64,000 nucleotides of DNA from Ralstonia pickettii (GCF_000607165.1 NZ_JFZG01000027.1:1-64000); one strand, 5' to 3'. Counted from the stretch's first letter, positions 43,392 to 52,680 are shown. The notes: generated from the sequence alone by a model not told the origin. Translations and numbers: made by a program.

Positions 43392-44240
43392 ATGAAACTG
43401 CTGCGCTTCGGCCCCCACCGCCAAGAGAAACCGGGCCTGCTCGATGCAACCGGCACCCTCCGCGATCTGTCGGGCATCGTCGACGACATTGCGGGCAACG
43501 TGCTGTCGGACGCATTCCTTGCCAAGCTGCGCGACGTGGATCCCACCACGCTGCCGGCAGTCAGCGGGCAACCCCGCATTGGGCCGTGCGTCGGGCGTGT
43601 CGGCAAGTTTGTCTGCATCGGACTGAACTACGCCGACCATGCCGCGGAATCCGGCCTGCCGGTTCCGGCCGAGCCGGTCGTCTTCAACAAGTGGACCAGC
43701 GCCATCTGCGGCCCGAACGACGACATCGAAATCCCACGCGGCTCCGTCAAGACCGACTGGGAAGTTGAACTGGGCGTGGTCATCGGCAAAGCTGCCAAGT
43801 ACGTCGAAGAAGCCAACGCGCTGGACTACGTGGCGGGCTACTGCATCGTCAACGACGTTTCCGAGCGTGAATGGCAGATCGAGCGCGGCGGCCAGTGGGA
43901 CAAGGGCAAGGGCTTCGACACGTTCGGCCCGCTTGGCCCGTGGCTCGTCACGCGCGACGAGGTGCCTGACCCGCAGGCGCTGGACCTGTGGCTGGAAGTG
44001 GACGGCCATCGTTATCAGAACGGCAACACGCGCACGATGGTGTTTGGCGTGGCGCAACTGGTGGCGTATCTGAGCCGCTGCATGAGCCTGCAGCCGGGCG
44101 ATGTCATCTCGACGGGCACGCCGCCGGGCGTGGGGCTGGGCATCAAACCCAACCCGGTCTATCTCAAGCCGGGGCAGACCATCCGATTGGGCATTGCCGG
44201 CCTGGGCGAACAATTGCAGCGCACGGTCTCGGCAGGCTGA
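43392..44240 (+). CDS. FAH-fold hydrolase, 2,4-diketo-3-deoxy acid hydrolase type
   Basis: The 282-aa protein has the fumarylacetoacetate hydrolase catalytic fold: VCIGLNYADHAAESG, FNKWTSAICGPNDDIEIP, WEVELGVVIG (metal Glu residues), NDVSEREWQ and STGTPPGVGLG. This full pattern fits the 2,4-diketo-3-deoxy-L-fuconate/rhamnonate hydrolase and ureidoglycolate-lyase-like group. It would cut the 2,4-diketo acid made by the preceding SDR to pyruvate plus a hydroxyacid. It is the last gene of the plus-strand series and converges with the LysR gene after 3 bp. Confidence 0.85.
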   Translation: MKLLRFGPHRQEKPGLLDATGTLRDLSGIVDDIAGNVLSDAFLAKLRDVDPTTLPAVSGQPRIGPCVGRVGKFVCIGLNYADHAAESGLPVPAEPVVFNKWTSAICGPNDDIEIPRGSVKTDWEVELGVVIGKAAKYVEEANALDYVAGYCIVNDVSEREWQIERGGQWDKGKGFDTFGPLGPWLVTRDEVPDPQALDLWLEVDGHRYQNGNTRTMVFGVAQLVAYLSRCMSLQPGDVISTGTPPGVGLGIKPNPVYLKPGQTIRLGIAGLGEQLQRTVSAG

Positions 44241-44243
44241 AGC

Positions 44244-45161
44244 CTAGCCCTCCAACTCTGCAAAGCGCTGCGCGACCACGTTGCGCAGCCACTGGTTGCC
44301 GGCGTCCTGATGGAAGCGCCGGTGCCAGAACACATTGGTCTGCAGTGCCGGCAGCGTGAGCGGCGGCGCAACGAACTCCAGCCCGAATGGCGGCGCCGCG
44401 CGTTCGGCCAGCTTGCGCGGCACCGTCACCACCAGGTCGGTCGTGCTGACAATGTATGGCACCGCCACGAAATGCGGCACTGAAAAACGCGCCGATTGCG
44501 TGATCCCCGCCTTGTCCAGCAGCGGCCCGATGGCGTTGTAGGGGCTGGCCGAACTCGCCACCACCAGATGCGATGCGGCGCGAAAGCGCTCCAGCGTGAG
44601 CTTGCCTTCGGACAGCGCATGGCCGCGCCGGAACATCGTCACGTAATCCTGCTGAAACAGGCGGCGCTGAAAGATGCTCTCGCCGGAAAGATCATCGAAC
44701 GCGCCGATAGCGAGGTCGACGGCGCCTGCCTCCATCCCCGCCTTCATATCGAAGCCGCCGGCCCGCATGGTGTCGATGCGCACGCCGGGCGCCTGCTCGG
44801 CGCACAACTGCGCCAGCACCGGCATGAAATACACCTCGCCGACGTCGCTCATGGCAAGGGTGAAGGTGCGCGTGGATGTGGCCGCTTCAAAGTGCGTGCG
44901 CTGGCCGAAGGCGCGTTGCAGCGTGTCGAGCGCTGTGGCAACCGGTTCGGCCAGTTGCTCGGCAAGTGCGGTCGGCATCATGCCGCGCGGCGTGCGCACA
45001 AAGAGTTCGTCGTCAAAGGTCTGGCGCAGGCGCGACAGCGCGTTGCTCACCGCCGGCTGCGACAGACCCAGCCGCTCGGCGACCACAGAAATGCGCTTTT
45101 CGCGCAGGATTTCCTGAAACAGCACCAGCAGGTTCAGGTCGACATCCCGCAGATTCAGCAT
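44244..45161 (-). CDS. LysR-family regulator, NahR/NodD-like
   Basis: The 305-aa protein starts MLNLRDVDLNLLVLFQEILR, with the HTH RISVVAERLGLSQPAVSNAL, the opening typical of NahR/NodD/SyrM-type LysR proteins that sense aromatic ligands. The effector domain follows (TFTLAMSDVGEVYFMPVLAQ, DLAIGAFDDL). GAGGGG lies upstream of the start. It is divergent from the AAHS transporter gene with a 9-bp-arm inverted repeat between, so it probably activates that transporter and perhaps hmgA beyond it. Confidence 0.87.
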   Translation of the reverse strand: MLNLRDVDLNLLVLFQEILREKRISVVAERLGLSQPAVSNALSRLRQTFDDELFVRTPRGMMPTALAEQLAEPVATALDTLQRAFGQRTHFEAATSTRTFTLAMSDVGEVYFMPVLAQLCAEQAPGVRIDTMRAGGFDMKAGMEAGAVDLAIGAFDDLSGESIFQRRLFQQDYVTMFRRGHALSEGKLTLERFRAASHLVVASSASPYNAIGPLLDKAGITQSARFSVPHFVAVPYIVSTTDLVVTVPRKLAERAAPPFGLEFVAPPLTLPALQTNVFWHRRFHQDAGNQWLRNVVAQRFAELEG

Positions 45162-45181
45162 GGCGGCCCCTCAACATTCAC

Positions 45182-45214
45182 AATATCAATAGCACTCATT
45201 CTCGCATTGATATT
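45182..45214. promoter_or_regulatory. Inverted repeat, probable LysR binding site
   Basis: AATATCAAT (45182-45190) and ATTGATATT (45206-45214) are perfect 9-bp arms with a 15-bp spacer. They lie between the divergent LysR gene (start 45161) and the transporter gene (start 45295), the normal position for a LysR recognition site. Confidence 0.6.
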
Positions 45215-45294
45215 CCAAATTTTCATCCGATCCGGACAATACGCGCATACCAAAAATCCAGAACAGAGCGGCAACGCCGCCACCGGAGACCACC

Positions 45295-46704
45295 ATGCGC
45301 CCTGCCCCCGCCGCACATGAAGCGCCGTCCACGCCCATCGACCTTGCCCGCCTGATCGACCAGGGCAAGGTTGGCGGCTTCCAGATCCTGTTGCTCGCCA
45401 TATGCGGGCTGTGCCTGATCATCGATGGCTTTGACGTGCAGGCCATGGGCTATGTGGCGCCGGCCATCATCAAGGATTGGGGGATCACCAAGGCGAGCCT
45501 CGGCCCGGTATTTGGGGCGGGCCTGTTCGGCATGCTGGTCGGCTCGCTGGTATTTGGCGTGCTGGGCGACCGCTTCGGGCGTCGGCCGGTGCTGATCGTC
45601 GCCACGTTCTTCTTTGCGGCCTGCATGCTGGCCACCACGCAGGTGGAAACGGTGCGGGCCCTACTCGTCTTGCGCTTCATCACGGGCCTGGGCCTGGGTT
45701 GCATCATGCCCAACGCGATGGCGCTGGCCGGTGAGTTCAGCCCCGCGCGCTCTCGCGTGACGTGGATGATGCTGGTGTCGTGTGGCTTTACCGTGGGCGC
45801 CGCGCTTGGCGGCTTTGTCAGCGCGGCGCTGCTCTCGCGCTTTGGGTGGCATGCGGTGTTCCTGGTGGGCGGGCTGGTGCCCCTCGCCATTGGCGTGATG
45901 ATGGTGCTGTGGCTGCCGGAATCCCTGCAATACCTGGTGCTCAAGGGCCATGGGCAAATGCGGCAGACGCGCCATCAGCGCCTGGCTCGCTGGTTGAGCA
46001 AGCTTGATCCGCAACTGCAGGTGAACGCGCAGACGCAATTCGTGGTGCCCGAGGCACCTGCGCACGGCATGCCGGTCTCGGCGCTGTTCACCGAAGGCCG
46101 CGCCAAAGTCACGCTCGTGCTGTGGGTCATCAACTTCATGAACCTGATCGACCTGTATTTCCTGTCGAACTGGCTGCCGACGCTGATTCGCGATGCGGGG
46201 TATCCGACGGATACCGCCGTGCTGGTAGCGACCGCGCTGCAGGTGGGCGGCGTCATTGGCACGCTCACGCTGGGCCGGCTGATCGATCGCCTGGGCTTTG
46301 TGCGCGTGCTGGCCGTGTGCTTCCTGATCGCCTCCGTCACCGTTGGGCTGATCGGCCATGTGGCGGCTGCGCTGCCCATGCTGGTGGCGGTGGTGTTCGT
46401 GGCCGGCTTCTGCATCGTCGGCGGGCAGCCTGCGGTGAATGCGCTGGCCGCCACGTATTACCCCACCACGCTGCGCGCGACCGGCATCGGCTGGAGCCTT
46501 GGCGTGGGCCGCATCGGCTCCGTCATCGGCCCGGTGATCGGCGGGCAACTGATTGCCATGCAATGGAGCGGCCCGGCGTTGTTCTCGGCCGCGGCGGTGC
46601 CGGCGCTGGTGTCGTTTGGCATGGTGCTGGCGCTCACGCTGGCCGCCAGTGGCCCGGACGCCGCACGCTTTGCCTCAGGTCGCACAACCGGCAAGCCCGC
46701 TTGA
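45295..46704 (+). CDS. AAHS-family MFS aromatic acid transporter
   Basis: The 469-aa protein has 12 predicted helices and the AAHS signatures DGFDVQAMGYVAPAI in helix 1 and GVLGDRFGRRPVLI after helix 2, plus GCIMPNAMAL and LPESLQYLV. This family (PcaK, BenK, MhpT) imports aromatic acids with protons. It lies 63 bp upstream of hmgA and is likely expressed with it, suggesting uptake of a homogentisate precursor such as a hydroxyphenylacetate; that substrate is inferred from position. Confidence 0.87.
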   Translation: MRPAPAAHEAPSTPIDLARLIDQGKVGGFQILLLAICGLCLIIDGFDVQAMGYVAPAIIKDWGITKASLGPVFGAGLFGMLVGSLVFGVLGDRFGRRPVLIVATFFFAACMLATTQVETVRALLVLRFITGLGLGCIMPNAMALAGEFSPARSRVTWMMLVSCGFTVGAALGGFVSAALLSRFGWHAVFLVGGLVPLAIGVMMVLWLPESLQYLVLKGHGQMRQTRHQRLARWLSKLDPQLQVNAQTQFVVPEAPAHGMPVSALFTEGRAKVTLVLWVINFMNLIDLYFLSNWLPTLIRDAGYPTDTAVLVATALQVGGVIGTLTLGRLIDRLGFVRVLAVCFLIASVTVGLIGHVAAALPMLVAVVFVAGFCIVGGQPAVNALAATYYPTTLRATGIGWSLGVGRIGSVIGPVIGGQLIAMQWSGPALFSAAAVPALVSFGMVLALTLAASGPDAARFASGRTTGKPA

Positions 46705-46767
46705 TGGCTTTCTAACGACTACGCTTTCCCTGAAGACGCTCCTGACCTTTTCTCCAAGGACTTCACC

Positions 46768-48126
46768 ATGAACATGCTCGCCCCGACGGCCCCGAGCGCG
46801 TCCCCCTTCGCATTCACCCCCGCGTCGCTGGACCGGCCCGCTTACCAAAGCGGCTTCGGCAACGAGTTCGCCACCGAAGCACTGCCCGGCGCGCTGCCGC
46901 ACGGCCAGAACTCGCCGCAGAAGGCGCCGTATGGCCTGTATGCGGAACAGATCTCCGGCACGGCGTTCACCGCGCCGCGTGCGCACAACCGCCGCTCGTG
47001 GCTGTATCGCATTCGTCCGGGTGCCGTGCATCTGCCGTTCGACGCCATGGCGCAAGGCCGCTTCCACAGCAACTTCAACGAGGTACCGCCCTCCCCCAAC
47101 CAGTTGCGCTGGGACCCGCTGCCCGCGCCGGCGGCCGGCACCGATTTCATCGACGGCATCGTCACCTTCGCCGGCAACGGCGGGCCAGACGCGCAAACCG
47201 GCTGCGGCATCCACCTGTACGCCGCCAACGCGTCGATGACCGACCGCTTCTTCTACAACGCCGACGGCGAGCTGCTGATCGTCCCGCAGCAAGGCCGCCT
47301 GCGCCTGCTGACGGAGATGGGCGTGGTCGATGTCGAACCGCTGGAGATTGCCGTCGTCCCGCGCGGCGTGCGCTTCCGCGTCGAGCTACCGGACGGTGAC
47401 GCGCGCGGCTACATCTGCGAGAACTTCGGCGCGATGTTCCGCCTGCCAGACCTGGGCGTGATCGGCTCGAACGGCCTGGCCAACCCGCGCGACTTTCTCA
47501 CGCCGCACGCCTGGTATGAAGACCGCGAGGGCAACTTTGAACTCGTTGCAAAATTCCAGGGCAGCCTGTGGACGGCGAAGATCGGCCACTCGCCGCTGGA
47601 CGTCGTGGCCTGGCACGGCAACCTCGCGCCGTACAAGTACGACCTGCGCCTGTTCAACACCATCGGCTCGATCAGCTACGACCATCCGGACCCGTCGATC
47701 TTCCTGGTGCTGCAAAGCCCCTCCGACACGCCGGGCGTGGACACGATCGATTTCGTGATCTTCCCGCCGCGCTGGCTGGCGGCCGAAAACACGTTCCGCC
47801 CACCCTGGTTCCACCGCAACGTTGCAAGCGAATTCATGGGCCTCATCCAGGGCGTGTACGACGCCAAGGCCGAAGGCTTTGTGCCGGGCGGCGCCAGCCT
47901 GCACAACTGCATGAGCGGCCACGGCCCCGATGCCGACACGTTTGAGAAAGCCAGCAACGGCGACACCACCCAGCCGCACAAGGTAGACGCAACGATGGCC
48001 TTCATGTTCGAAACACCGGCGGTGATCCGCCCGACGCGCTTCGCGGCGGAATCGGCACAGTTGCAGGCCAAATATTTCGAATGCTGGCAGGGCCTGAAGA
48101 AGCATTTCGACCCGAGCAAGCGTTAA
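46768..48126 (+). CDS. hmgA: Homogentisate 1,2-dioxygenase
   Basis: The 452-aa protein matches HmgA along its length: [19 protein letters not shown] at the N-terminus, [20 protein letters not shown], and the Fe(II) site with His and Glu in [12 protein letters not shown] and His in [11 protein letters not shown]. It opens the ring of homogentisate to maleylacetoacetate in tyrosine and phenylalanine breakdown. The ribosome binding site is CAAGGA. The following fahA is separated by a 307-bp repeat-containing gap. Maleylacetoacetate isomerase is not encoded next to it. Confidence 0.96.
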   Translation: MNMLAPTAPSASPFAFTPASLDRPAYQSGFGNEFATEALPGALPHGQNSPQKAPYGLYAEQISGTAFTAPRAHNRRSWLYRIRPGAVHLPFDAMAQGRFHSNFNEVPPSPNQLRWDPLPAPAAGTDFIDGIVTFAGNGGPDAQTGCGIHLYAANASMTDRFFYNADGELLIVPQQGRLRLLTEMGVVDVEPLEIAVVPRGVRFRVELPDGDARGYICENFGAMFRLPDLGVIGSNGLANPRDFLTPHAWYEDREGNFELVAKFQGSLWTAKIGHSPLDVVAWHGNLAPYKYDLRLFNTIGSISYDHPDPSIFLVLQSPSDTPGVDTIDFVIFPPRWLAAENTFRPPWFHRNVASEFMGLIQGVYDAKAEGFVPGGASLHNCMSGHGPDADTFEKASNGDTTQPHKVDATMAFMFETPAVIRPTRFAAESAQLQAKYFECWQGLKKHFDPSKR

Positions 48127-48182
48127 GCAAATCAACCTTCACGCCAAGGCAAGCGCCGCGAATGTTTGGCCCTTGATGCCCT

Positions 48183-48345
48183 AGATGGCGCCTTGAATTT
48201 CTGTTGCAGGGAGGAAAAAGAAGGGAGGCCTGTCTGAGCGCAGCGAGTTTGCCTCCCTTCCCTCCCTGCGACATAAATTCAAGGGGAAGTCGCCATCTCG
48301 GGCGCGCCTTTCTTTGCTTACTTTCTTTGGCAAGACAAAGAAAGT
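48183..48345. repeat. Large inverted-repeat intergenic element
   Basis: AGATGGCG (48183-48190) through a GGAGG/CCTCC-rich stretch pairs with the segment ending CGCCATCT (48291-48298), giving a long imperfect hairpin of about 116 bp. It includes CCTTGAATTT/AAATTCAAGG and GGGAGGC/GCCTCCC. A second hairpin follows: ACTTTCTTTG/CAAAGAAAGT (48320-48345, 10-bp arms). This resembles dispersed intergenic elements I recall from Ralstonia, Cupriavidus and Burkholderia genomes. It fills most of the hmgA-fahA gap (48127-48433), which holds no gene. Confidence 0.6.
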
Positions 48346-48433
48346 GAGTCGGCCCCAGCAGGGGACGAAACACCGGATGCACCCGCAACGTCAAGAGATA
48401 ACCGACTCAACAAACAAAACCATCGCCCCCATC

Positions 48434-49705
48434 ATGACCACCCGACAACTAAGCTGGCTCGAATCCGCCAACACCCCCGACACCCACTTCCCGCTGGAAA
48501 ACCTGCCCTTCGGCATCTTCTCCACCAAGGAAAACCCGTCGCCACGCGCAGGTGTGGCACTGGGCGATCAAGTCATCGATCTTGGCGTGCTGGATGACGC
48601 CGGGCTGCTGCCCGCATCCACACGCGGCACGTTCCGCACCGGCAAGCTCAACAGCTTCATCGCACTCGGCAAGCCCGTATGGGCGGAAACCCGCAAGAAG
48701 CTGCAAACGCTGTTCAGCGTGGCCGACACGCACGTGCGCGACAACGCCACGCTGCACGCCCGCGCGCTGGTGCCGCAAGCACATGCCGTGATGCACCTGC
48801 CCATCGACATCCCAGGCTATACGGATTTCTATTCGTCTCGCGAACACGCCACCAACGTCGGCCGCATGTTCCGTGATCCGGAGAATGCACTGCTGCCCAA
48901 CTGGCTGGAAATCCCGATCGGCTACAACGGCCGCGCAAGCTCGGTTGTGGTGAGCGGCACGCCATTGCATCGCCCGATGGGCCAGATCAAGCTGCCCGAT
49001 CAGCCGCGCCCGATCTTCACGGCCTGCCGCAAGCTGGACTACGAACTCGAGATGGCATTTGTGGTCGGCAAGCCGAGCGGGCTCGGGGAGCCGGTTTCCG
49101 TTGACGCGGCACCGGACCACATGTTCGGCGTCGTGCTCCTCAACGACTGGAGCGCGCGCGACATTCAGCAATGGGAATACGTGCCGCTCGGCCCGTTCAA
49201 CTCGAAGGGCTTCGGCACATCGATCTCGCCGTGGATCGTGACGATGGACGCGCTCGAGCCGTTCCGCGTGGCCAACCCGGCCCAATCGCCCGAGCCGCTG
49301 GAATACCTGCGCCAGAGCCGCCCCAATGCTTACGACATCGCCCTCGAAACCGCACTGCGCCCCCACGGCGGCGAGCGCACCACCATCGCCCGCACAAACT
49401 TCCGCGCGATGTACTGGACGATGGCGCAACAGCTCGCACACCACACCGTGTCCGGCTGCAACGTGCGCGTGGGTGACCTGATGGGCTCCGGCACCATCAG
49501 CGGCACGACACCGGATTCGTACGGCAGCCTGCTGGAGCTGACCCTCAACGGCAAGCAGCCGCTTGACCTCGGCAACGGCACCACGCGTGCGTTCCTGGAA
49601 GACGGCGATGAAGTCATCATGACCGGCTGGTGCCAGGGCGATGGCTATCGCGTGGGCTTTGGGGAGGTGCGCGGCGAGATCCTGCCGGCGCGCAGCGCAA
49701 AGTAA
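48434..49705 (+). CDS. fahA: Fumarylacetoacetase
   Basis: The 423-aa protein has the fumarylacetoacetase N-terminal SH3-like part (LENLPFGIFSTKENPSPRAG) and the FAH catalytic domain: DFYSSREHATNVGRMFRD with the His, IPIGYNGRASSVVVSGTP, LDYELEMAFVVG and LNDWSARDIQQWEY. It hydrolyses fumarylacetoacetate to fumarate and acetoacetate, completing homogentisate breakdown begun by HmgA upstream. The start at 48434 matches the family; no good ribosome binding site is seen and an upstream in-frame ATG (48377) is possible. Confidence 0.95.
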   Translation: MTTRQLSWLESANTPDTHFPLENLPFGIFSTKENPSPRAGVALGDQVIDLGVLDDAGLLPASTRGTFRTGKLNSFIALGKPVWAETRKKLQTLFSVADTHVRDNATLHARALVPQAHAVMHLPIDIPGYTDFYSSREHATNVGRMFRDPENALLPNWLEIPIGYNGRASSVVVSGTPLHRPMGQIKLPDQPRPIFTACRKLDYELEMAFVVGKPSGLGEPVSVDAAPDHMFGVVLLNDWSARDIQQWEYVPLGPFNSKGFGTSISPWIVTMDALEPFRVANPAQSPEPLEYLRQSRPNAYDIALETALRPHGGERTTIARTNFRAMYWTMAQQLAHHTVSGCNVRVGDLMGSGTISGTTPDSYGSLLELTLNGKQPLDLGNGTTRAFLEDGDEVIMTGWCQGDGYRVGFGEVRGEILPARSAK

Positions 49706-49745
49706 TGCAGTGCGGAGCGACGGATCAGCAGTCGGTCGCTCCGCC

Positions 49746-50384
49746 TTATTCCGTCTTGGCAGCAGCGCAAGCCAGCATCGCGTCGCTGATCACATGCTCG
49801 CCGCTAGCCTTGAGCGCTTCGCCGGCGCCCACGATATCTCGCGTTTCCTTGTTCTGGCCCAGCTTGAGTTTGCCTTCGATGCGCGTGATCTCGATCTCGA
49901 TGCCAACGATCATTTTGAGCAACGCGTCGGTGTAGTCGGCCGGGGCGTCGGACATCTTCCACGGCGTGGGTTGCGATGCCTCGTGTGTGCGCGTCAGGCG
50001 TGCCACCACGCCGCGCACAAAACGCTCGTCGTCACGCACGGTGATACGACCATGCGCATGCGCGACGCGGTAGTTCCACGTCGGCACCTGCCGGTGGGCT
50101 TCGTGCTTGCTCGGATACCACGTCGGCGAGATATACGCGTCGCCCGCGCGGAAGATCACGAGCACCTCGTCGCCATTCGCCACGTCTTTCCAGACCGGAT
50201 TGGCGCGCGCCACGTGGGCATGCAGCACACCAAGCTTGCCCTCTTCCGGCAGCAGCAAAAACGGAATGTGGTTCGCGTCCAGCCCATGCTCGCCATGCGT
50301 GACGAGCGTTCCGAACGGGTTCTGCGCGATCAGGCCGTGCAGCGCCTCGGGGCGCGATTCTTCAAAGTGGGCGGGAACGTACAT
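49746..50384 (-). CDS. FMN-binding PaiB-like protein
   Basis: The 212-aa protein matches PaiB / FMN-binding negative transcriptional regulators: MYVPAHFEESRPEALHGLIA, FGTLVTHGEHGLDANHIPFL, ARANPVW and AYISPTWYPSKHEAHRQVPTWNY, then LTRTHE. It has a split-barrel flavin fold; the Bacillus protein affects sporulation and protease genes, while the role in proteobacteria is unclear. GGAG is five bases upstream of the start at 50384. Direct repeats at 50431-50464 in its promoter suggest control by a MocR/GntR-type regulator. Confidence 0.82.
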   Translation of the reverse strand: MYVPAHFEESRPEALHGLIAQNPFGTLVTHGEHGLDANHIPFLLLPEEGKLGVLHAHVARANPVWKDVANGDEVLVIFRAGDAYISPTWYPSKHEAHRQVPTWNYRVAHAHGRITVRDDERFVRGVVARLTRTHEASQPTPWKMSDAPADYTDALLKMIVGIEIEITRIEGKLKLGQNKETRDIVGAGEALKASGEHVISDAMLACAAAKTE

Positions 50385-50430
50385 GGCAACTCCGGCAGCG
50401 ACCCTGCAATCGAACAGGAAAGCGCCCATT

Positions 50431-50464
50431 CTGAACCAGAACGTGGCTCCAAAACAGAGCCAGA
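50431..50464. promoter_or_regulatory. Direct repeats upstream of the PaiB-like gene
   Basis: CTGAACCAGA (50431-50440) and CAGAGCCAGA (50455-50464) match at 8 of 10 positions and are 24 bp apart on the same face of the helix. They lie 47-80 bp upstream of the gene. MocR-type regulators use direct repeats of similar appearance, but no such gene is adjacent. Confidence 0.35.
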
Positions 50465-50488
50465 TCCTGGCAGATTGTTAGAGCCAGC

Positions 50489-51646
50489 CTAGTCGCGCAG
50501 CAGGTTCTTGGCGATGATGAGCTGCTGGATCTGCGTAGTGCCCTCGTACAGACGCAGCAGGCGCACATCGCGATAGAAACGTTCGGCCTTGTATTCAGCG
50601 ATGTAGCCCGCGCCCCCGTGAATCTGCACCGCGCGATCCGCCACGCGGCCCACCATCTCGGTACAGAACATCTTGGTGCACGAGGCCAGCATGCTGACTT
50701 CGTGATCCTGTTTGCCGACCGGCTTGGCGTCGTAGCGGCGCGCACAGTCGCGCACCATCGACATGCCGGCGTACAGCTCTGCCTGGCTGTCGGCCAGCAT
50801 GGCCTGGATCAACTGAAAGTCTGCGATGGGCTGTCCGAACTGCTTGCGCTCCTTGGCATAGGCCACCGCGTCGGTCATCAGCCGGTGCGCCATGCCGCAT
50901 GCCAGCGCCGAGATATGCAGGCGGCCGCGGTCGAGCACCTTCATCGCCGTCTTGAAGCCCTGCCCCGCCACGCCCCCAATGATGTTGGCCGCAGGCACAC
51001 GCACGTTATCGAGCAGCACATCGCACGTCTTGGTGCCGCGCTGCCCCATCTTCTTGTCTGGCTTGCCGAGCGTGATGCCGGGCGTATCGGCCGGCACGAT
51101 AAAGGCCGAGATGCCGCTCGCGCCTTCGCCACCCGTGCGTGCCATCAACGTGAATGCCCCGGCGCGCGGCGCGTTGGTGATGAAACGCTTGGTTCCGTTG
51201 ATGACGTAGTGATCGCCGTCCAGCGTGGCGCGCGTCTGCAGCGATGCGGCATCCGACCCCGCGTTCGGTTCCGTGAGTGCAAACGAGATGATCAGCTCGC
51301 CGCTGGCGATGCGCGGCAGGTAATTGGCCTTTTGCGCATCGGTGCCGTCCATCAGGATGCCCTGCGAGCCGATGCCGACGTTGGTGCCGAACACCGAGCG
51401 AAAGGCCAGCGCCGTGTGTCCGAGGTCGTACGCCACTTCGCATTCCTGCGCCATCGCCAGGCCAATGCCGCCGTGCTCTTCCGGAATCGACAGGCCAAAG
51501 AGCCCCATCTCCTTCATGTCGGCGACGATGTCGGCGGGCACGTCGTCCTCTTCCTCGAGAATGTTCTCCGCCGGCACGAGCCGTTCCTGGATGAAGCGCT
51601 GCACTGATTGCTGCAGCAAACCGAAGGATTCGTCGTCGAGCGCCAT
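50489..51646 (-). CDS. Acyl-CoA dehydrogenase
   Basis: The 385-aa flavoprotein has the ACAD signatures FALTEPNAGSDAASLQTRAT (FAD/substrate loop) and QIHGGAGYIAEYKAERFYRD, and the catalytic Glu368 in LYEGTTQIQQ, at the position used by short- and medium-chain enzymes. It introduces a 2,3 double bond into an acyl-CoA and passes electrons to ETF. Chain specificity is not clear. No other beta-oxidation gene is adjacent; a LysR gene is divergent and may regulate it. Confidence 0.9.
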   Translation of the reverse strand: MALDDESFGLLQQSVQRFIQERLVPAENILEEEDDVPADIVADMKEMGLFGLSIPEEHGGIGLAMAQECEVAYDLGHTALAFRSVFGTNVGIGSQGILMDGTDAQKANYLPRIASGELIISFALTEPNAGSDAASLQTRATLDGDHYVINGTKRFITNAPRAGAFTLMARTGGEGASGISAFIVPADTPGITLGKPDKKMGQRGTKTCDVLLDNVRVPAANIIGGVAGQGFKTAMKVLDRGRLHISALACGMAHRLMTDAVAYAKERKQFGQPIADFQLIQAMLADSQAELYAGMSMVRDCARRYDAKPVGKQDHEVSMLASCTKMFCTEMVGRVADRAVQIHGGAGYIAEYKAERFYRDVRLLRLYEGTTQIQQLIIAKNLLRD

Positions 51647-51759
51647 GTCACCTGCTCCTGTGGGATGTTCCCGGGGATGTTACCCGGCCGGCGTTTTTTG
51701 ACAATCTTTGCCCGCATCAACAGAATGTCGAATCCCATTCACCAATCTGGCTGGCCGTC

Positions 51760-52680
51760 ATGGATCTCAATGCGCTCAAGCTGTTCGTGGAAATCGTCGA
51801 TGCGGGCAACCTGTCGGCGGCGGCGCGCCGGCTGCAGACCACGCGCTCCAACGTGAGCCACCGGCTAAAAGCATTCGAGCGCGCGCTGGGCGTGCAACTG
51901 CTGCGCCGAACCACGCGCCGCGTGGAACCCACGGAGGTGGGCGCCGGCATCTACGAACACGGTCGCAGCATCCTGCGAGAAATGGCCGCCGCCGATGCGC
52001 TGGTGTCTTCGCTCGGCAAGTCGCTGCAAGGCAGCGTGCGGCTGTCGGTACCGACGGGGCTGGGGCACCTGCTGGTGTCACCGCTGCTGGTGGCGTTCAA
52101 ACGCGCGTATCCGGATATCCGCCTTGATGTGCGGTTCGACAACCGCGTGTCCGACCTGATTGGCGAAGATGTGGATGTGGCGCTGCGCATCGTGTCGAAC
52201 CCGCCGGAATCACTCGTCGCCACGCTGCTCGATGAAGTCGACTGGGTGTTGTGCGCGGCGCCGGACTACCTGGCCGTGCGTGGCATGCCGAAAACGCTCG
52301 ACGCGCTGCACGAACACACCATCGTCAGCGCGCCAGCGGTTGGGCAGCCGCTGCGGCTATCGGCACAACTGGGCGATGAGCGAACGCTCGTGACACTCGA
52401 CCCCGGCGTCTCGTCCGACAACTACCTGTTCCTGCAGGCCGCCGTGCGTTCGGGCAATGGGCTCGGCATCCTGCCTTATTACGCCGCTGCGGATGATTTG
52501 CGCGGAGGCCACGTCAAACGCGTGCTGCCCGGGTATCGGTTCAGCGTGTTCGGCAGCCGCCTTTACATGCTGGCGATGCCAAGCCGATACCGGACGCTGG
52601 CCACGCGGCATCTGTTGGACTTTCTCAAAGAGGGGCTGCAAGGCAAGCTGCCGCGCCTGCCCCAGAAGGAACGCGTTTGA
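51760..52680 (+). CDS. LysR-family transcriptional regulator
   Basis: The 306-aa protein has the LysR HTH (MDLNALKLFVEIVDAGNLSA, LQTTRSNVSHRLKAFERALG) and substrate-binding domain (SVRLSVPTGLGHLLVSPLLV, DVDVALRIVSNPPES). It diverges from the acyl-CoA dehydrogenase gene across 113 bp and probably controls it. Its stop codon directly abuts the stop of metR on the other strand (52680/52681), with no intergenic base. Confidence 0.88.
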   Translation: MDLNALKLFVEIVDAGNLSAAARRLQTTRSNVSHRLKAFERALGVQLLRRTTRRVEPTEVGAGIYEHGRSILREMAAADALVSSLGKSLQGSVRLSVPTGLGHLLVSPLLVAFKRAYPDIRLDVRFDNRVSDLIGEDVDVALRIVSNPPESLVATLLDEVDWVLCAAPDYLAVRGMPKTLDALHEHTIVSAPAVGQPLRLSAQLGDERTLVTLDPGVSSDNYLFLQAAVRSGNGLGILPYYAAADDLRGGHVKRVLPGYRFSVFGSRLYMLAMPSRYRTLATRHLLDFLKEGLQGKLPRLPQKERV

